From Planctomycetaceae bacterium (lineage in GTDB: Bacteria > Planctomycetota > Planctomycetia > Planctomycetales > Planctomycetaceae), in assembly GCA_023258825.1 (NCBI GenBank), contig JALQWE010000237.1:1-6178 (forward strand): a stretch of DNA of 6,178 nucleotides, given 5' to 3'. Shown here one piece after another: positions 1-4,957 of this stretch. The position numbers and the translations under genes were made by a program. The notes beneath the pieces are model-generated. The model was given only the letters and a program-made list of their open reading frames with translations, did not search any database and was not told the origin of the DNA. The stretch's first letter is position 1. Each line of letters opens with the position of its first letter.

Positions 1-120
1 TGCTGCTCTATGTCTGCGAAGGCACTCTGCGATTGCCATTCAAACCGCACGTGTGTTTGGTGCCTTTGCTTCCTCACGTGAAACTTCTTTGACGCACGCT
101 GAAAGGGTGTGCGATTCCGG

Positions 121-138
121 GGCCACCGCGTTGTGGCC
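121..138 (+). terminator. Possible terminator hairpin upstream of the repeats
   Basis: GGCCAC (121-126) and GTGGCC (133-138) form a perfect 6-bp stem with a 6-base loop. A T-rich stretch (TTATTTTGG) starts about eight bases after the stem. That distance is larger than in a classic Rho-independent terminator, so this is only a candidate. It would fit the end of a transcription unit lying left of the window. Confidence 0.25.
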
Positions 139-156
139 GCGCGCCTTATTTTGGTT

Positions 157-266
157 GCCCGCAGGCCCCTGGATTGTGACTTTTCGCTACAAAGGTGCAT
201 GGTACCCAATAATGTCGCCCGCAGACTCCTGGATTTTGACTTTTCCCCGCAAAGGTGCATGGCACC
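157..266. repeat. Two-copy imperfect direct repeat, 60-bp period, each copy ending in a small hairpin
   Basis: Bases 157-206 and 217-266 align without gaps over 50 positions with about 43 matches by eye. The shared core starts GCCCGCAG, continues with CCTGGATT and TGACTTTT, and ends in AAAGGTGCATGG. Both copies end in a 13-base dyad: GGTGCATGGTACC (194-206) and GGTGCATGGCACC (254-266). The second forms a 5-bp stem GGTGC/GCACC around ATG. The first differs at one stem position yet can still pair as G-T, so the fold survives. This resembles REP-like intergenic repeats. A coding explanation (20-residue in-frame repeat) is less likely. Confidence 0.75.
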
Positions 267-286
267 GAGGTGGTTGGGGGGTGAGC

Positions 287-314
287 TTGTCAGGAAAAAT
301 GATTCTCGTAGGAT
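287..314 (+). promoter_or_regulatory. Candidate sigma70-type promoter for gatC
   Basis: TTGTCA (287-292, one mismatch to TTGACA) is followed after 16 bases by TAGGAT (309-314, two mismatches to TATAAT). A start near 321 would leave a leader of about 40 bases before the gatC ATG at 362. It is the best-placed match I found by eye, and it lies just after the repeat pair. Weak matches like this occur by chance. Confidence 0.3.
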
Positions 315-361
315 TCGTGCGGGGTTGATTGGTCAGGGTTGCCGTGAGATGGGGGGACGTG

Positions 362-649
362 ATGGAGTTATCGGAAGTTGGTAAGGTTGCGCGACTGGCG
401 AGATTGAAGCTGAGTGAAGTGGAGCTTCAGGATTGCCATAAGCGGTTGGGGGATATTCTGGAATATGTGAAGCTGCTGGATGAGGTGGACGTCGCTGGGG
501 TGGCTCCAATGTCGCATCCGGTTCCTGTTCAGAACGTGTTCCGGGAGGACGTGCCGGTCGAATCGTTGTCACGGGACGCGGCGCTGCAGAATGCGTGCAA
601 GACGGATGGGCGTTTCTTTCTGGTTCCGCGAATTCTTGAGGAGAAGTAG
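362..649 (+). CDS. gatC: Aspartyl/glutamyl-tRNA(Asn/Gln) amidotransferase subunit C
   Basis: GatC is the small, non-catalytic subunit of the cytoplasmic GatCAB complex, which converts misacylated Asp-tRNA(Asn) or Glu-tRNA(Gln) to the amidated form. GatC wraps around and stabilises GatA. The 95-residue product has the usual family length and pattern: the N-terminal helix signature VGKVARLARLKLSEVE (6-21), a second helical stretch to about residue 42, then V-A-P-M-S-H-P at 47-53, NVFREDVP at 58-65, LSRDAAL at 69-75 and the C-terminal GRFFLVPRILE at 83-93. I chose ATG 362 because family members start right before this helix and a GGGGGGA tract sits at 351-357. A TTG at 329 would add 11 unconserved residues. 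gatA does not follow: the next coding sequence is a tatA-like gene 222 bases on. Identification is secure. Confidence 0.95.
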   Translation: MELSEVGKVARLARLKLSEVELQDCHKRLGDILEYVKLLDEVDVAGVAPMSHPVPVQNVFREDVPVESLSRDAALQNACKTDGRFFLVPRILEEK

Positions 650-655
650 GGATGG

Positions 656-722
656 CGAGGAGTTGAGCCGGGACTGACCTCGGGTGTGTGAAATGAGGAA
701 GAATGGGTTGAACAACTCCTCG
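656..722 (+). repeat. 10-bp inverted repeat after gatC with a nested small hairpin
   Basis: CGAGGAGTTG (656-665) is perfectly complementary to CAACTCCTCG (713-722) across a 47-base loop. The loop has its own short stem, CCGGG/CCTCGG (668-683), including one G-T pair. No T-run follows, so it is not a classic intrinsic terminator. It may structure the gatC 3' end. Confidence 0.45.
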
Positions 723-803
723 AATGTCCCACCGAAAGAATGCCTACATTCGTTTCAAACCTCGCATTCCGACTCTCAGAGTGTGAAAATGTGAATCGAT
801 TCT

Positions 804-832
804 GTGACTTCGCCCTGGTGACCGGTTAGAAT
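804..832 (+). promoter_or_regulatory. Candidate promoter for tatA-like gene 1
   Basis: GTGACT (804-809, four of six matches to TTGACA) and TAGAAT (827-832, five of six matches to TATAAT) are separated by 17 bases. Transcription would start near 839, about 33-42 bases before the possible start codons at 872 and 881. The -10 match and the position are good; the -35 match is weak. Confidence 0.35.
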
Positions 833-871
833 CAGGTCGGTTTTCAACGCAGGGTTTTTTGTTCCTACGGG

Positions 872-1093
872 ATGGTTTCCATGACAAACGTTGCTGATCG
901 ATTGATTTCCAGCCAAACCCTGGCCATTTGGTCTCCCGGGCCAATGGAGCTCGGCATTATTCTGGTTATTGCGTTGGTGCTGTTTGGTAACCGGCTTCCT
1001 GGAACCATGCGGTCGCTTGGACAGAGCCTGAAAGAATTCAAGAAGGGTATGCGTGAGGGAGAAGAGGGCGAACCGTCGGACCGGTTGCAATAG
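872..1093 (+). CDS. tatA: TatA/E-family twin-arginine translocase subunit (copy 1)
   Basis: TatA-type proteins form the inner-membrane pore-like component of the twin-arginine translocase, which exports folded proteins recruited by TatC. The 73-residue product has the family layout: a short hydrophobic helix GPMELGIILVIALVLFG (23-39) with a Glu near its start, the F-G hinge (38-39), then an amphipathic helix LPGTMRSLGQSLKEFKKGM (42-60) and a short acidic tail. The ~24 residues before the helix are more than usual. In-frame ATGs at 881 and 944 are alternatives; 881 has a weak GGGATGG-like purine patch at a suitable distance, while 944 would leave almost nothing before the membrane helix. A terminator-like hairpin follows, and a second TatA-type gene lies 144 bases downstream. 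Whether this copy acts as TatA or TatB cannot be told from sequence alone. Confidence 0.88.
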   Translation: MVSMTNVADRLISSQTLAIWSPGPMELGIILVIALVLFGNRLPGTMRSLGQSLKEFKKGMREGEEGEPSDRLQ

Positions 1094-1134
1094 TCTGCAC
1101 TTTGTGTGCGATTCGTCTGCAGTGTGGTCATTGT

Positions 1135-1169
1135 CCCTGGTCTGAGCGGTCAGATTTTCAGGGGCTTTT
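1135..1169 (+). terminator. Hairpin between the two tatA-like genes, possible terminator
   Basis: An inner stem TCTGA (1141-1145)/TCAGA (1150-1154) with loop GCGG is enclosed by an outer stem CCCTG (1135-1139)/CAGGG (1159-1163), with asymmetric unpaired bases between them. CTTTTG follows at 1165-1170. The T-run is short, but the location after the first tatA-like gene and before a promoter-like pair suits a (possibly partial) terminator. Confidence 0.4.
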
Positions 1170-1176
1170 GTGGCTG

Positions 1177-1204
1177 TTGACCTGATGCGGCGGGGAACTC
1201 TACT
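1177..1204 (+). promoter_or_regulatory. Candidate promoter for tatA-like gene 2
   Basis: TTGACC (1177-1182, five of six matches) and TCTACT (1199-1204, four of six matches) are 16 bases apart. The start would fall near 1211, giving a leader of about 27 bases that contains the ribosome binding site GAGGAA at 1225-1230. The downstream block 1238-3038 could be read from here. Confidence 0.35.
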
Positions 1205-1237
1205 GGAACACGTGGCTGTTCACTGAGGAAATGGACC

Positions 1238-1546
1238 ATGGGCTTCTTGCCTGGTGTGGGCTCAACAGAGATGCTGATTGTCGGCATCATTGCGTTGCTG
1301 CTGTTTGGCAGGAATTTGCCAAACGTGGCCAAAAACATGGGCAAGAGTCTCGCCGAATTGAAAAAGGGGTTGTCGGGGTTTCAGGACGAGTTTCGCAACG
1401 TCACTCGGGAAGCAGAACGATCCGTCAACTACTCGTCTTCTGCTGCTTCCGGTGCGGCAAAGCCAGCGGCTCAGGAGCGTCCGAAAGTGACGTCGGAAGT
1501 CGCGGCTTCGGATGATTTCAGTGCTCCCAGATTTGATCTTGATTGA
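1238..1546 (+). CDS. tatA: TatA/E-family twin-arginine translocase subunit (copy 2)
   Basis: This is a second TatA-type component of the twin-arginine export machine. In 102 residues it shows an N-terminal membrane helix TEMLIVGIIALLLFG (10-24) with Glu11 at the position of the usual polar residue, the F-G hinge (23-24), and an amphipathic helix NLPNVAKNMGKSLAELKKGL (26-45). A charged segment (46-62) and an Ala/Ser/Pro-rich, probably disordered tail follow. The tail is longer than in copy 1, as in TatB or long TatA proteins, but the N-terminal half is TatA-like. The ATG is well supported by GAGGAA (1225-1230) seven bases upstream and by family start position. An unrelated-looking membrane protein gene starts 15 bases after the stop. 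No tatC is in the window. Confidence 0.92.
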   Translation: MGFLPGVGSTEMLIVGIIALLLFGRNLPNVAKNMGKSLAELKKGLSGFQDEFRNVTREAERSVNYSSSAASGAAKPAAQERPKVTSEVAASDDFSAPRFDLD

Positions 1547-1561
1547 TCCCGGGGGGCGAAG

Positions 1562-1975
1562 ATGGACGAGGGCCGTCCTGCTTCAGTTGATTTCAATCCC
1601 TACGAACCGTCTGAGGTCATTGACCGTCGTGCACTGGGGTACAAAACTCTATTCATTCTGTGTGTGACAGCCTTCCTGGTATTCTCAGCGTCGTTGATTT
1701 GTGTCTTCGGGACGGTGTTGCTTGGGTTGGTTCTGTGGTTGGAACTGTCTCTGAAGCGGCAATTTGACTGGGGCACCATTCGGGAACTGGTGCCACTTCC
1801 TGCGATGGCGTTCTGCGTGACGCTTGGTCTTTTGATCGCCATGCTTTCAACGCGTGCGGTTGTCCTTAGAGTAGTCTCGAGATTTCGGCTACTGGCTCAA
1901 CTGACCAGCAGGCGGGCAGAAATGCGTGAGCAATTACGGGAGTACCGAAAGTCGGTTTCAGAAATGAAACCTTAG
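1562..1975 (+). CDS. Small membrane protein with NPYEPS motif, function unknown
   Basis: I do not recognise a functional family. The 137-residue product begins with a soluble stretch containing D-F-N-P-Y-E-P-S at 10-17; short NPY(x)P/S motifs near the N-terminus are frequent in planctomycetal membrane proteins, with no function known to me. A long hydrophobic stretch (about 29-60) may be one long or two tight membrane segments, and another segment covers about 76-95. The last 40 residues are highly charged and Arg/Glu-rich (for example SRRAEMREQLREYRKSVSEM, 116-135), suggesting a cytoplasmic helix or coiled coil. The ATG has a purine-rich GGGGGGCGAAG directly upstream and lies 15 bases after the tatA-like gene 2 stop, so co-transcription is likely. 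A role linked to Tat export is possible but rests on position only. Confidence 0.75.
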   Translation: MDEGRPASVDFNPYEPSEVIDRRALGYKTLFILCVTAFLVFSASLICVFGTVLLGLVLWLELSLKRQFDWGTIRELVPLPAMAFCVTLGLLIAMLSTRAVVLRVVSRFRLLAQLTSRRAEMREQLREYRKSVSEMKP

Positions 1976-2054
1976 AGGTGCAAGAGCCACATTGGGAACC
2001 GACCTGTCTGGCACAACCGCTACCTGCGAGAGGGGCGAAATTCTGCAACCGCAA

Positions 2055-3038
2055 ATGACCAATCAGTTTGCCGTCAGTTTCGAGGACGTGGAGTCTGCGT
2101 CGCTTCGGATTCGCACATGCGTACGTAAGACTCCTGTACTTGACGTGGCTGGCTACCCGGGGAGTGCTGTGCGGGGGTTGTGGTTGAAATGCGAAAACCT
2201 GCAGCATGGTTTCGCGTTCAAGGCGCGCGGGGCCTGTAATGCGGTGATGGCGCTGAGTGACACGGAGGCACAGCGTGGGGTTGTGACCCATTCGTCCGGC
2301 AATCACGCCGCGGCATTGGCTCGCGCGGCAGTTCAGCGGGGAATTCCCGCCTACATTGTGATGCCGACGAATTCGGCCCGGGTGAAACTGGAGGCCGTGC
2401 GACGCCTGGGAATTGAGCCATTGCTGTGTGAACCCACGTCGGCTGCGCGGGAGCAAATGGCGGCTGACGTGCAGCGTCAAACAGGCGCGATTCTGATACA
2501 CCCCTTTAATCATCCGGACGTCATTGCCGGGCAGGGGACCGCGGCACTGGAGATACTCGAGCAGGTCCCGGACCTTGACACACTGATCGTGCCGGTGGGC
2601 GGTGGCGGACTGCTTTCCGGCACGTTGATCGCTGTGAAAACGCTCAGGCCGGACGTTCAGGTGATCGGAGCGGAACCTGAATGGGCGGACGACGCCTTTC
2701 GAAGTCTGCAGTCGGGAAGAATTGAGCCGGCGGTGCGTACGGATTCTGTGGCTGACGGCCTGCGAACACCGCTGGGTTCGCTGACATTTCCGATCATTCG
2801 TGCGTTGGTCGATCGGATCCTGTGTGCCAGCGAGGAGCAGATACTTCGGGCAACGGGCGAGGTGGCGCGGCATTGTCGATTGATCGCGGAACCTTCCGGC
2901 GTGGTGCCACTGGCCGTGCTTCAGCAGCATTCCGAAATCTTTTCGGATCGCCGTGTGGTTGCTCTGGTTTCCGGTGGCAACCTTGATGATCCAGGCCTGA
3001 TCGCCCGATTTCTGTCGCCAGGTCAGCGGGGCGAATAG
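2055..3038 (+). CDS. Threonine dehydratase / serine racemase-type PLP enzyme
   Basis: This is a fold-type II PLP enzyme of the serine/threonine dehydratase-racemase group; members deaminate L-Thr or L-Ser to 2-oxo acids or racemise serine, in the cytoplasm. From ATG 2055 it has 327 residues, the length of catabolic dehydratases and serine racemases and without the C-terminal ACT domain of biosynthetic IlvA. Visible sites: PLP lysine K56 in GFAFKARGA (52-60; family usually SFKxRGA), HSSGNHAAALA (79-89) with the candidate re-face serine S81, the phosphate-binding glycines GGGG (182-185), EPEWADD (207-213), which matches the divalent-metal site of serine racemases in spacing (E207, A211, D213), SVADGLRT (231-238) and VSGGNLD (305-311). 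A TTG at 1992 would add 21 unconserved residues. The start is uncertain because GAGAGGGG (2028-2035) lies 19 bases before the ATG. It follows the membrane protein by 79 bases. Dehydratase versus racemase cannot be settled here. Confidence 0.88.
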   Translation: MTNQFAVSFEDVESASLRIRTCVRKTPVLDVAGYPGSAVRGLWLKCENLQHGFAFKARGACNAVMALSDTEAQRGVVTHSSGNHAAALARAAVQRGIPAYIVMPTNSARVKLEAVRRLGIEPLLCEPTSAAREQMAADVQRQTGAILIHPFNHPDVIAGQGTAALEILEQVPDLDTLIVPVGGGGLLSGTLIAVKTLRPDVQVIGAEPEWADDAFRSLQSGRIEPAVRTDSVADGLRTPLGSLTFPIIRALVDRILCASEEQILRATGEVARHCRLIAEPSGVVPLAVLQQHSEIFSDRRVVALVSGGNLDDPGLIARFLSPGQRGE

Positions 3039-3083
3039 AGAGGCCGCTGCGATTGCTGATGACGAATGTAGCTATTCGCCTCG
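3027..3083. terminator. Stop-codon-spanning inverted repeat between convergent genes
   Basis: Bases 3027-3038 and 3072-3083 pair over 12 positions: nine perfect pairs GGCGAATAG/CTATTCGCC plus one G-T and two more G-C pairs. The 33-base loop is the entire intergenic spacer. Each arm contains the TAG stop and last codons of one of the converging genes, both proteins ending in R-G-E. A T-run is missing, so it may act as a bidirectional 3'-end structure rather than a classic terminator. Confidence 0.5.
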
Positions 3084-3644
3084 CACGATCCCCAGAATAA
3101 ACTCTATGGAGTCAGCAATCGGTTCTGGTGCCTTTCCCTTCCAGCTCGTCAGTCCATTCTGCTCGATGAGGAACAGTGCGGGAGTGATTGTGATCGGTGA
3201 GCCCGGCTCCGTGGGGGTATCTGAGACACCCCAGCGATTGCAGCAGGATTCCGGAGTTCCTGCATTTGTATCCCGCAGAACTGGAAAAGGGTAGGAAAGT
3301 ATTTGCGGTTTGATGTCCGGGGCGAGTGGTGTGGAGATTGCCAGAACTACAAACCCAGCCCTTTTGAGTGTCGGATAAAACTCACGTAGTTTCTGCAGTA
3401 CAGGATCGCGGTCCGGGCCTGAACGAGGATCAAAAAAGGCCACGAGGATACGGTGGCGACTGACATAGCCCTGCAACCGCACTGGACGATTGTTCTGGTC
3501 GAGCAGTTGGAAATCGGGGGCTGGACGGGCGGAGATACTTCGAGCGGATCCGGGCGCCGCCTGGTGCGGATTCTGCAGTCGCCACGCGGTGGACCCCACA
3601 ACAGCGGACAGCAGCACCATCAGGATCAGAAATCGAGGTTTCAT
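3072..3644 (-). CDS. Exported redoxin/thioredoxin-fold protein lacking the CxxC site
   Basis: The 190-residue product is a thioredoxin-fold protein of the AhpC/TSA-redoxin or TlpA/ResA type. Residues 5-20 (FLILMVLLSAVVGSTA) form a signal peptide or anchor, so it probably acts outside the cytoplasmic membrane. The domain follows: APDFQLLDQNNRPVRLQGY (42-60), ILVAFFDPRSGPDRDPVLQKLREFY (66-90), GFVVLAIST (97-105), YPFPVLRD (118-125), a Cys-Cys pair at 134-135, and TPALFLIEQNG (154-164). In active relatives the strand is followed by CGPC or a peroxidatic Cys; here S75-G-P-D78 replaces both cysteines. The start at 3644 fits the signal peptide; a weak AAAGAG lies 11 bases upstream. An upstream ATG at 3839 would run into the aminotransferase gene and is rejected. 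It follows that gene by 124 bases on the same strand. Normal thiol chemistry at the usual site is unlikely; the Cys-Cys pair might substitute. Confidence 0.82.
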   Translation of the reverse strand: MKPRFLILMVLLSAVVGSTAWRLQNPHQAAPGSARSISARPAPDFQLLDQNNRPVRLQGYVSRHRILVAFFDPRSGPDRDPVLQKLREFYPTLKRAGFVVLAISTPLAPDIKPQILSYPFPVLRDTNAGTPESCCNRWGVSDTPTEPGSPITITPALFLIEQNGLTSWKGKAPEPIADSIEFILGIVRGE

Positions 3645-3680
3645 TTGGTCAGCACTCTTTGTCCGGACAGATACGAAGAG

Positions 3681-3711
3681 TCCCCCTGGAAGCTCCTTCC
3701 GTCTGAGGGGA
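3681..3711 (-). promoter_or_regulatory. Two-part hairpin in the leader of the redoxin-like gene
   Basis: On the + strand, GGAAG (3688-3692) pairs with CTTCC (3696-3700) around CTC, and TCCCC (3681-3685) pairs with GGGGA (3707-3711) outside it. On the transcribed minus strand this would be a compact leader structure about 37 bases before the redoxin ATG. It could also belong to the 3' end of the aminotransferase transcript. No T-run follows. Confidence 0.35.
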
Positions 3712-3740
3712 TTCAGAATCGGGAGAGTCGAGGGATCGAA

Positions 3741-3777
3741 GCCGCCGGGACAACGCAATCCCGAAGACTCAGGCGGC
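3741..3777 (-). terminator. GC-rich hairpin spanning the aminotransferase stop codon
   Basis: GCCGCC (3741-3746) pairs with GGCGGC (3772-3777), and inside it GGGA (3747-3750) pairs with TCCC (3759-3762), leaving an asymmetric nine-base bulge. On the minus strand the outer stem opens just before the TGA stop (3769-3771). Only two Ts follow the structure, so intrinsic termination is doubtful; it may stall or stabilise the transcript end. Confidence 0.35.
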
Positions 3778-4941
3778 CATTCGTCTGCGAGCGAACTGAC
3801 TACGGATATCCAGCACCGCCTCGATAACATCGGCCACATCCTGATCCGACATGGACGGGGACAGTGGCAGACTCATCATATTCCGGTAGGCGGTATGGGC
3901 GACAGGAAAATCATCGGGATGGTAGCCGTATCGATTTCGATAATACGAATGCATATGGATCGGGATGAAATGGACGGAGGTACCGATGTTTCGGGCCGTC
4001 ATTTCCTCAATCACCTGATTGCGATCAATGGTGAGTTCACTGGGACGCATGCGCAGGACGTAGAGGTGCCAGGCATTGCGAACATGATCGCGGGTCGACG
4101 GTGTGATGAAAGCCGCGTGCGGCGCGAACGCAGCGTTGTAAGCCGCGACAATTTCCTGTCTGCGTTCCTGCATCCGGGAAAAGCGTCGCAGCTGTTGAAG
4201 GCCGAGGGCGGCCTGAAGATCTGTCATGTTGTATTTGAAGCCGGGTTCGACGATGTCGTAGGACCACTTGCCACCCGCAGCATAGCGACTCCACGCCTCA
4301 CGATTCATACCGTGCAGGCTGATGATACGGGCTTTGTCCAGCAGTTCCTGGGGGCCGGTGAGCATACCGCCTTCACCCGTCGTCAGGTTTTTGGTGGCAT
4401 AGAAGCTGAATGCCGTCAGGTTTGAGTTGCACCCGATGGGCACACCCTCAAATTCTGCTCCAACGGCGTGTGCGGCGTCTTCGATCAGGTGCAGGCGATA
4501 CTCATCCGCGATGGCCCTGAGCGCTTTGAGTTCCACGGGATGTCCGGCGTAGTGCACAGCGATGATGGCTTTGGTGGCGGGAGTAATGGCTCGTTCGACC
4601 GCATCGGGCTGGATATTCAGCGTGTCGGGTTCAACATCCACGAGCACGGGGCGAGCCCCGACGTGTTCAATCACGTTGACTGAGGCGGCGAACGTCATCG
4701 GCGTGGTGATCACTTCATCACCGGGGCCGATGTTCAGGACTTTCAGGGCGACATGCAGTCCGGCAGTGCAGGAATTGAGCGCAAGTGCACCAGGCGTCTG
4801 GAAGGCCGCGCGAAATTCCTGTTCGAACTGTCGCGTCCGGGGACCTGCCGTCAACCAGCCTGACCGGAGTGCTTCAATAACTTCATCGATCTCTTCCTGT
4901 CCGACGAGCGGAAGAGAAAACGAAAGGAATTTTTCACGCAC
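3769..4941 (-). CDS. DegT/DnrJ/EryC1/StrS-family PLP aminotransferase
   Basis: Members of this fold-type I family transfer an amino group, usually from glutamate, to a keto-sugar bound to a nucleotide, making amino sugars for lipopolysaccharide, glycans or secondary metabolites. The 390 residues match the family length. Visible features: SGWLTAGPRTRQFEQEF (27-43), S57-C-T59 in the PLP-phosphate region, GDEVITTPMTFAASVN (74-89), LIEDAAHAVGAEFEG (152-166) with Asp155 placed to contact the pyridine nitrogen, FSFYATKNLTTGEGGM (178-193) with the PLP lysine K184, YNMTDLQAALGLQQL (237-251), and VHFIPIHMHSYY (323-334). The GTG start is set by a strong GGGAGGT-type site six bases upstream and by family alignment. 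ArnB- and PseC-like activities are closest in appearance, but the substrate cannot be read from sequence. No other glycan genes are in view; the redoxin-like gene lies downstream. Confidence 0.92.
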   Translation of the reverse strand: MREKFLSFSLPLVGQEEIDEVIEALRSGWLTAGPRTRQFEQEFRAAFQTPGALALNSCTAGLHVALKVLNIGPGDEVITTPMTFAASVNVIEHVGARPVLVDVEPDTLNIQPDAVERAITPATKAIIAVHYAGHPVELKALRAIADEYRLHLIEDAAHAVGAEFEGVPIGCNSNLTAFSFYATKNLTTGEGGMLTGPQELLDKARIISLHGMNREAWSRYAAGGKWSYDIVEPGFKYNMTDLQAALGLQQLRRFSRMQERRQEIVAAYNAAFAPHAAFITPSTRDHVRNAWHLYVLRMRPSELTIDRNQVIEEMTARNIGTSVHFIPIHMHSYYRNRYGYHPDDFPVAHTAYRNMMSLPLSPSMSDQDVADVIEAVLDIRSQFARRRMAA

Positions 4942-4946
4942 GGCTG

Positions 4947-4954
4947 ACCTCCCT
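4947..4954 (-). promoter_or_regulatory. Strong ribosome binding site fixing the GTG start of the aminotransferase
   Basis: On the minus strand this reads AGGGAGGT, a near-ideal Shine-Dalgarno sequence, and ends five to six bases before the GTG at 4941-4939. No better start codon exists nearby, and family members begin at the same place, so it decides the start. Confidence 0.8.
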
Positions 4955-4957
4955 GTC

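Larger units (their letters stand above)
1..361. other. Upstream gene-free region with repeats
   Basis: I see no convincing gene here. One frame stays open from base 2 to 328, but it simply reads through the two repeat copies, whose 60-bp period equals 20 codons, and the product resembles no family I know. A different frame (L-L-Y-V-C-E...) runs from base 3 to a TGA at 90-92 and could be the tail of an upstream gene, but 29 codons are too few to judge. The region contains a hairpin at 121-138, the repeat pair at 157-266 and a promoter-like pair at 287-314, listed separately. Confidence 0.5.
650..871. other. Spacer between gatC and tatA-like gene 1
   Basis: No coding sequence is apparent in these 222 bases. 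The spacer holds a long-range inverted repeat just after gatC (656-722) and a promoter-like pair at 804-832. Their presence suggests that gatC and the downstream gene are transcribed separately. Confidence 0.5.

Noticed and set aside
48..81. Two CACGTG palindromes (48-53 and 74-81, the second as TCACGTGA)
   Set aside because: The core is only six bases, no regulator can be named, and the nearest gene starts almost 300 bases away.
157..266. CRISPR array
   Set aside because: There are only two imperfect copies separated by 10 bases, with no spacer-like unique segments of the right length and no cas genes.
2..328. Open frame on the + strand through the repeat pair, product with a 20-residue repeat (P-A-x-x-W-I-x-T-F)
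   Set aside because: It stays open only because the repeat period is a multiple of three. It lacks a clear start with a ribosome binding site, resembles no family, and another frame is open over the same stretch.
1866..2930. 354-codon open frame on the minus strand
   Set aside because: It is antisense to the dehydratase/racemase gene, which has full family motifs. The translation is rich in Arg, His, Ser and Gln with no recognisable domain.
3645..3839. N-terminal extension of the redoxin-like protein to an ATG at 3839
   Set aside because: It would overlap the end of the aminotransferase gene and put 65 unconserved residues before a clear signal peptide that starts at 3644.
3490..4425. 311-codon open frame on the + strand
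   Set aside because: It is the antisense shadow of the aminotransferase and redoxin-like genes, both well supported by motifs.
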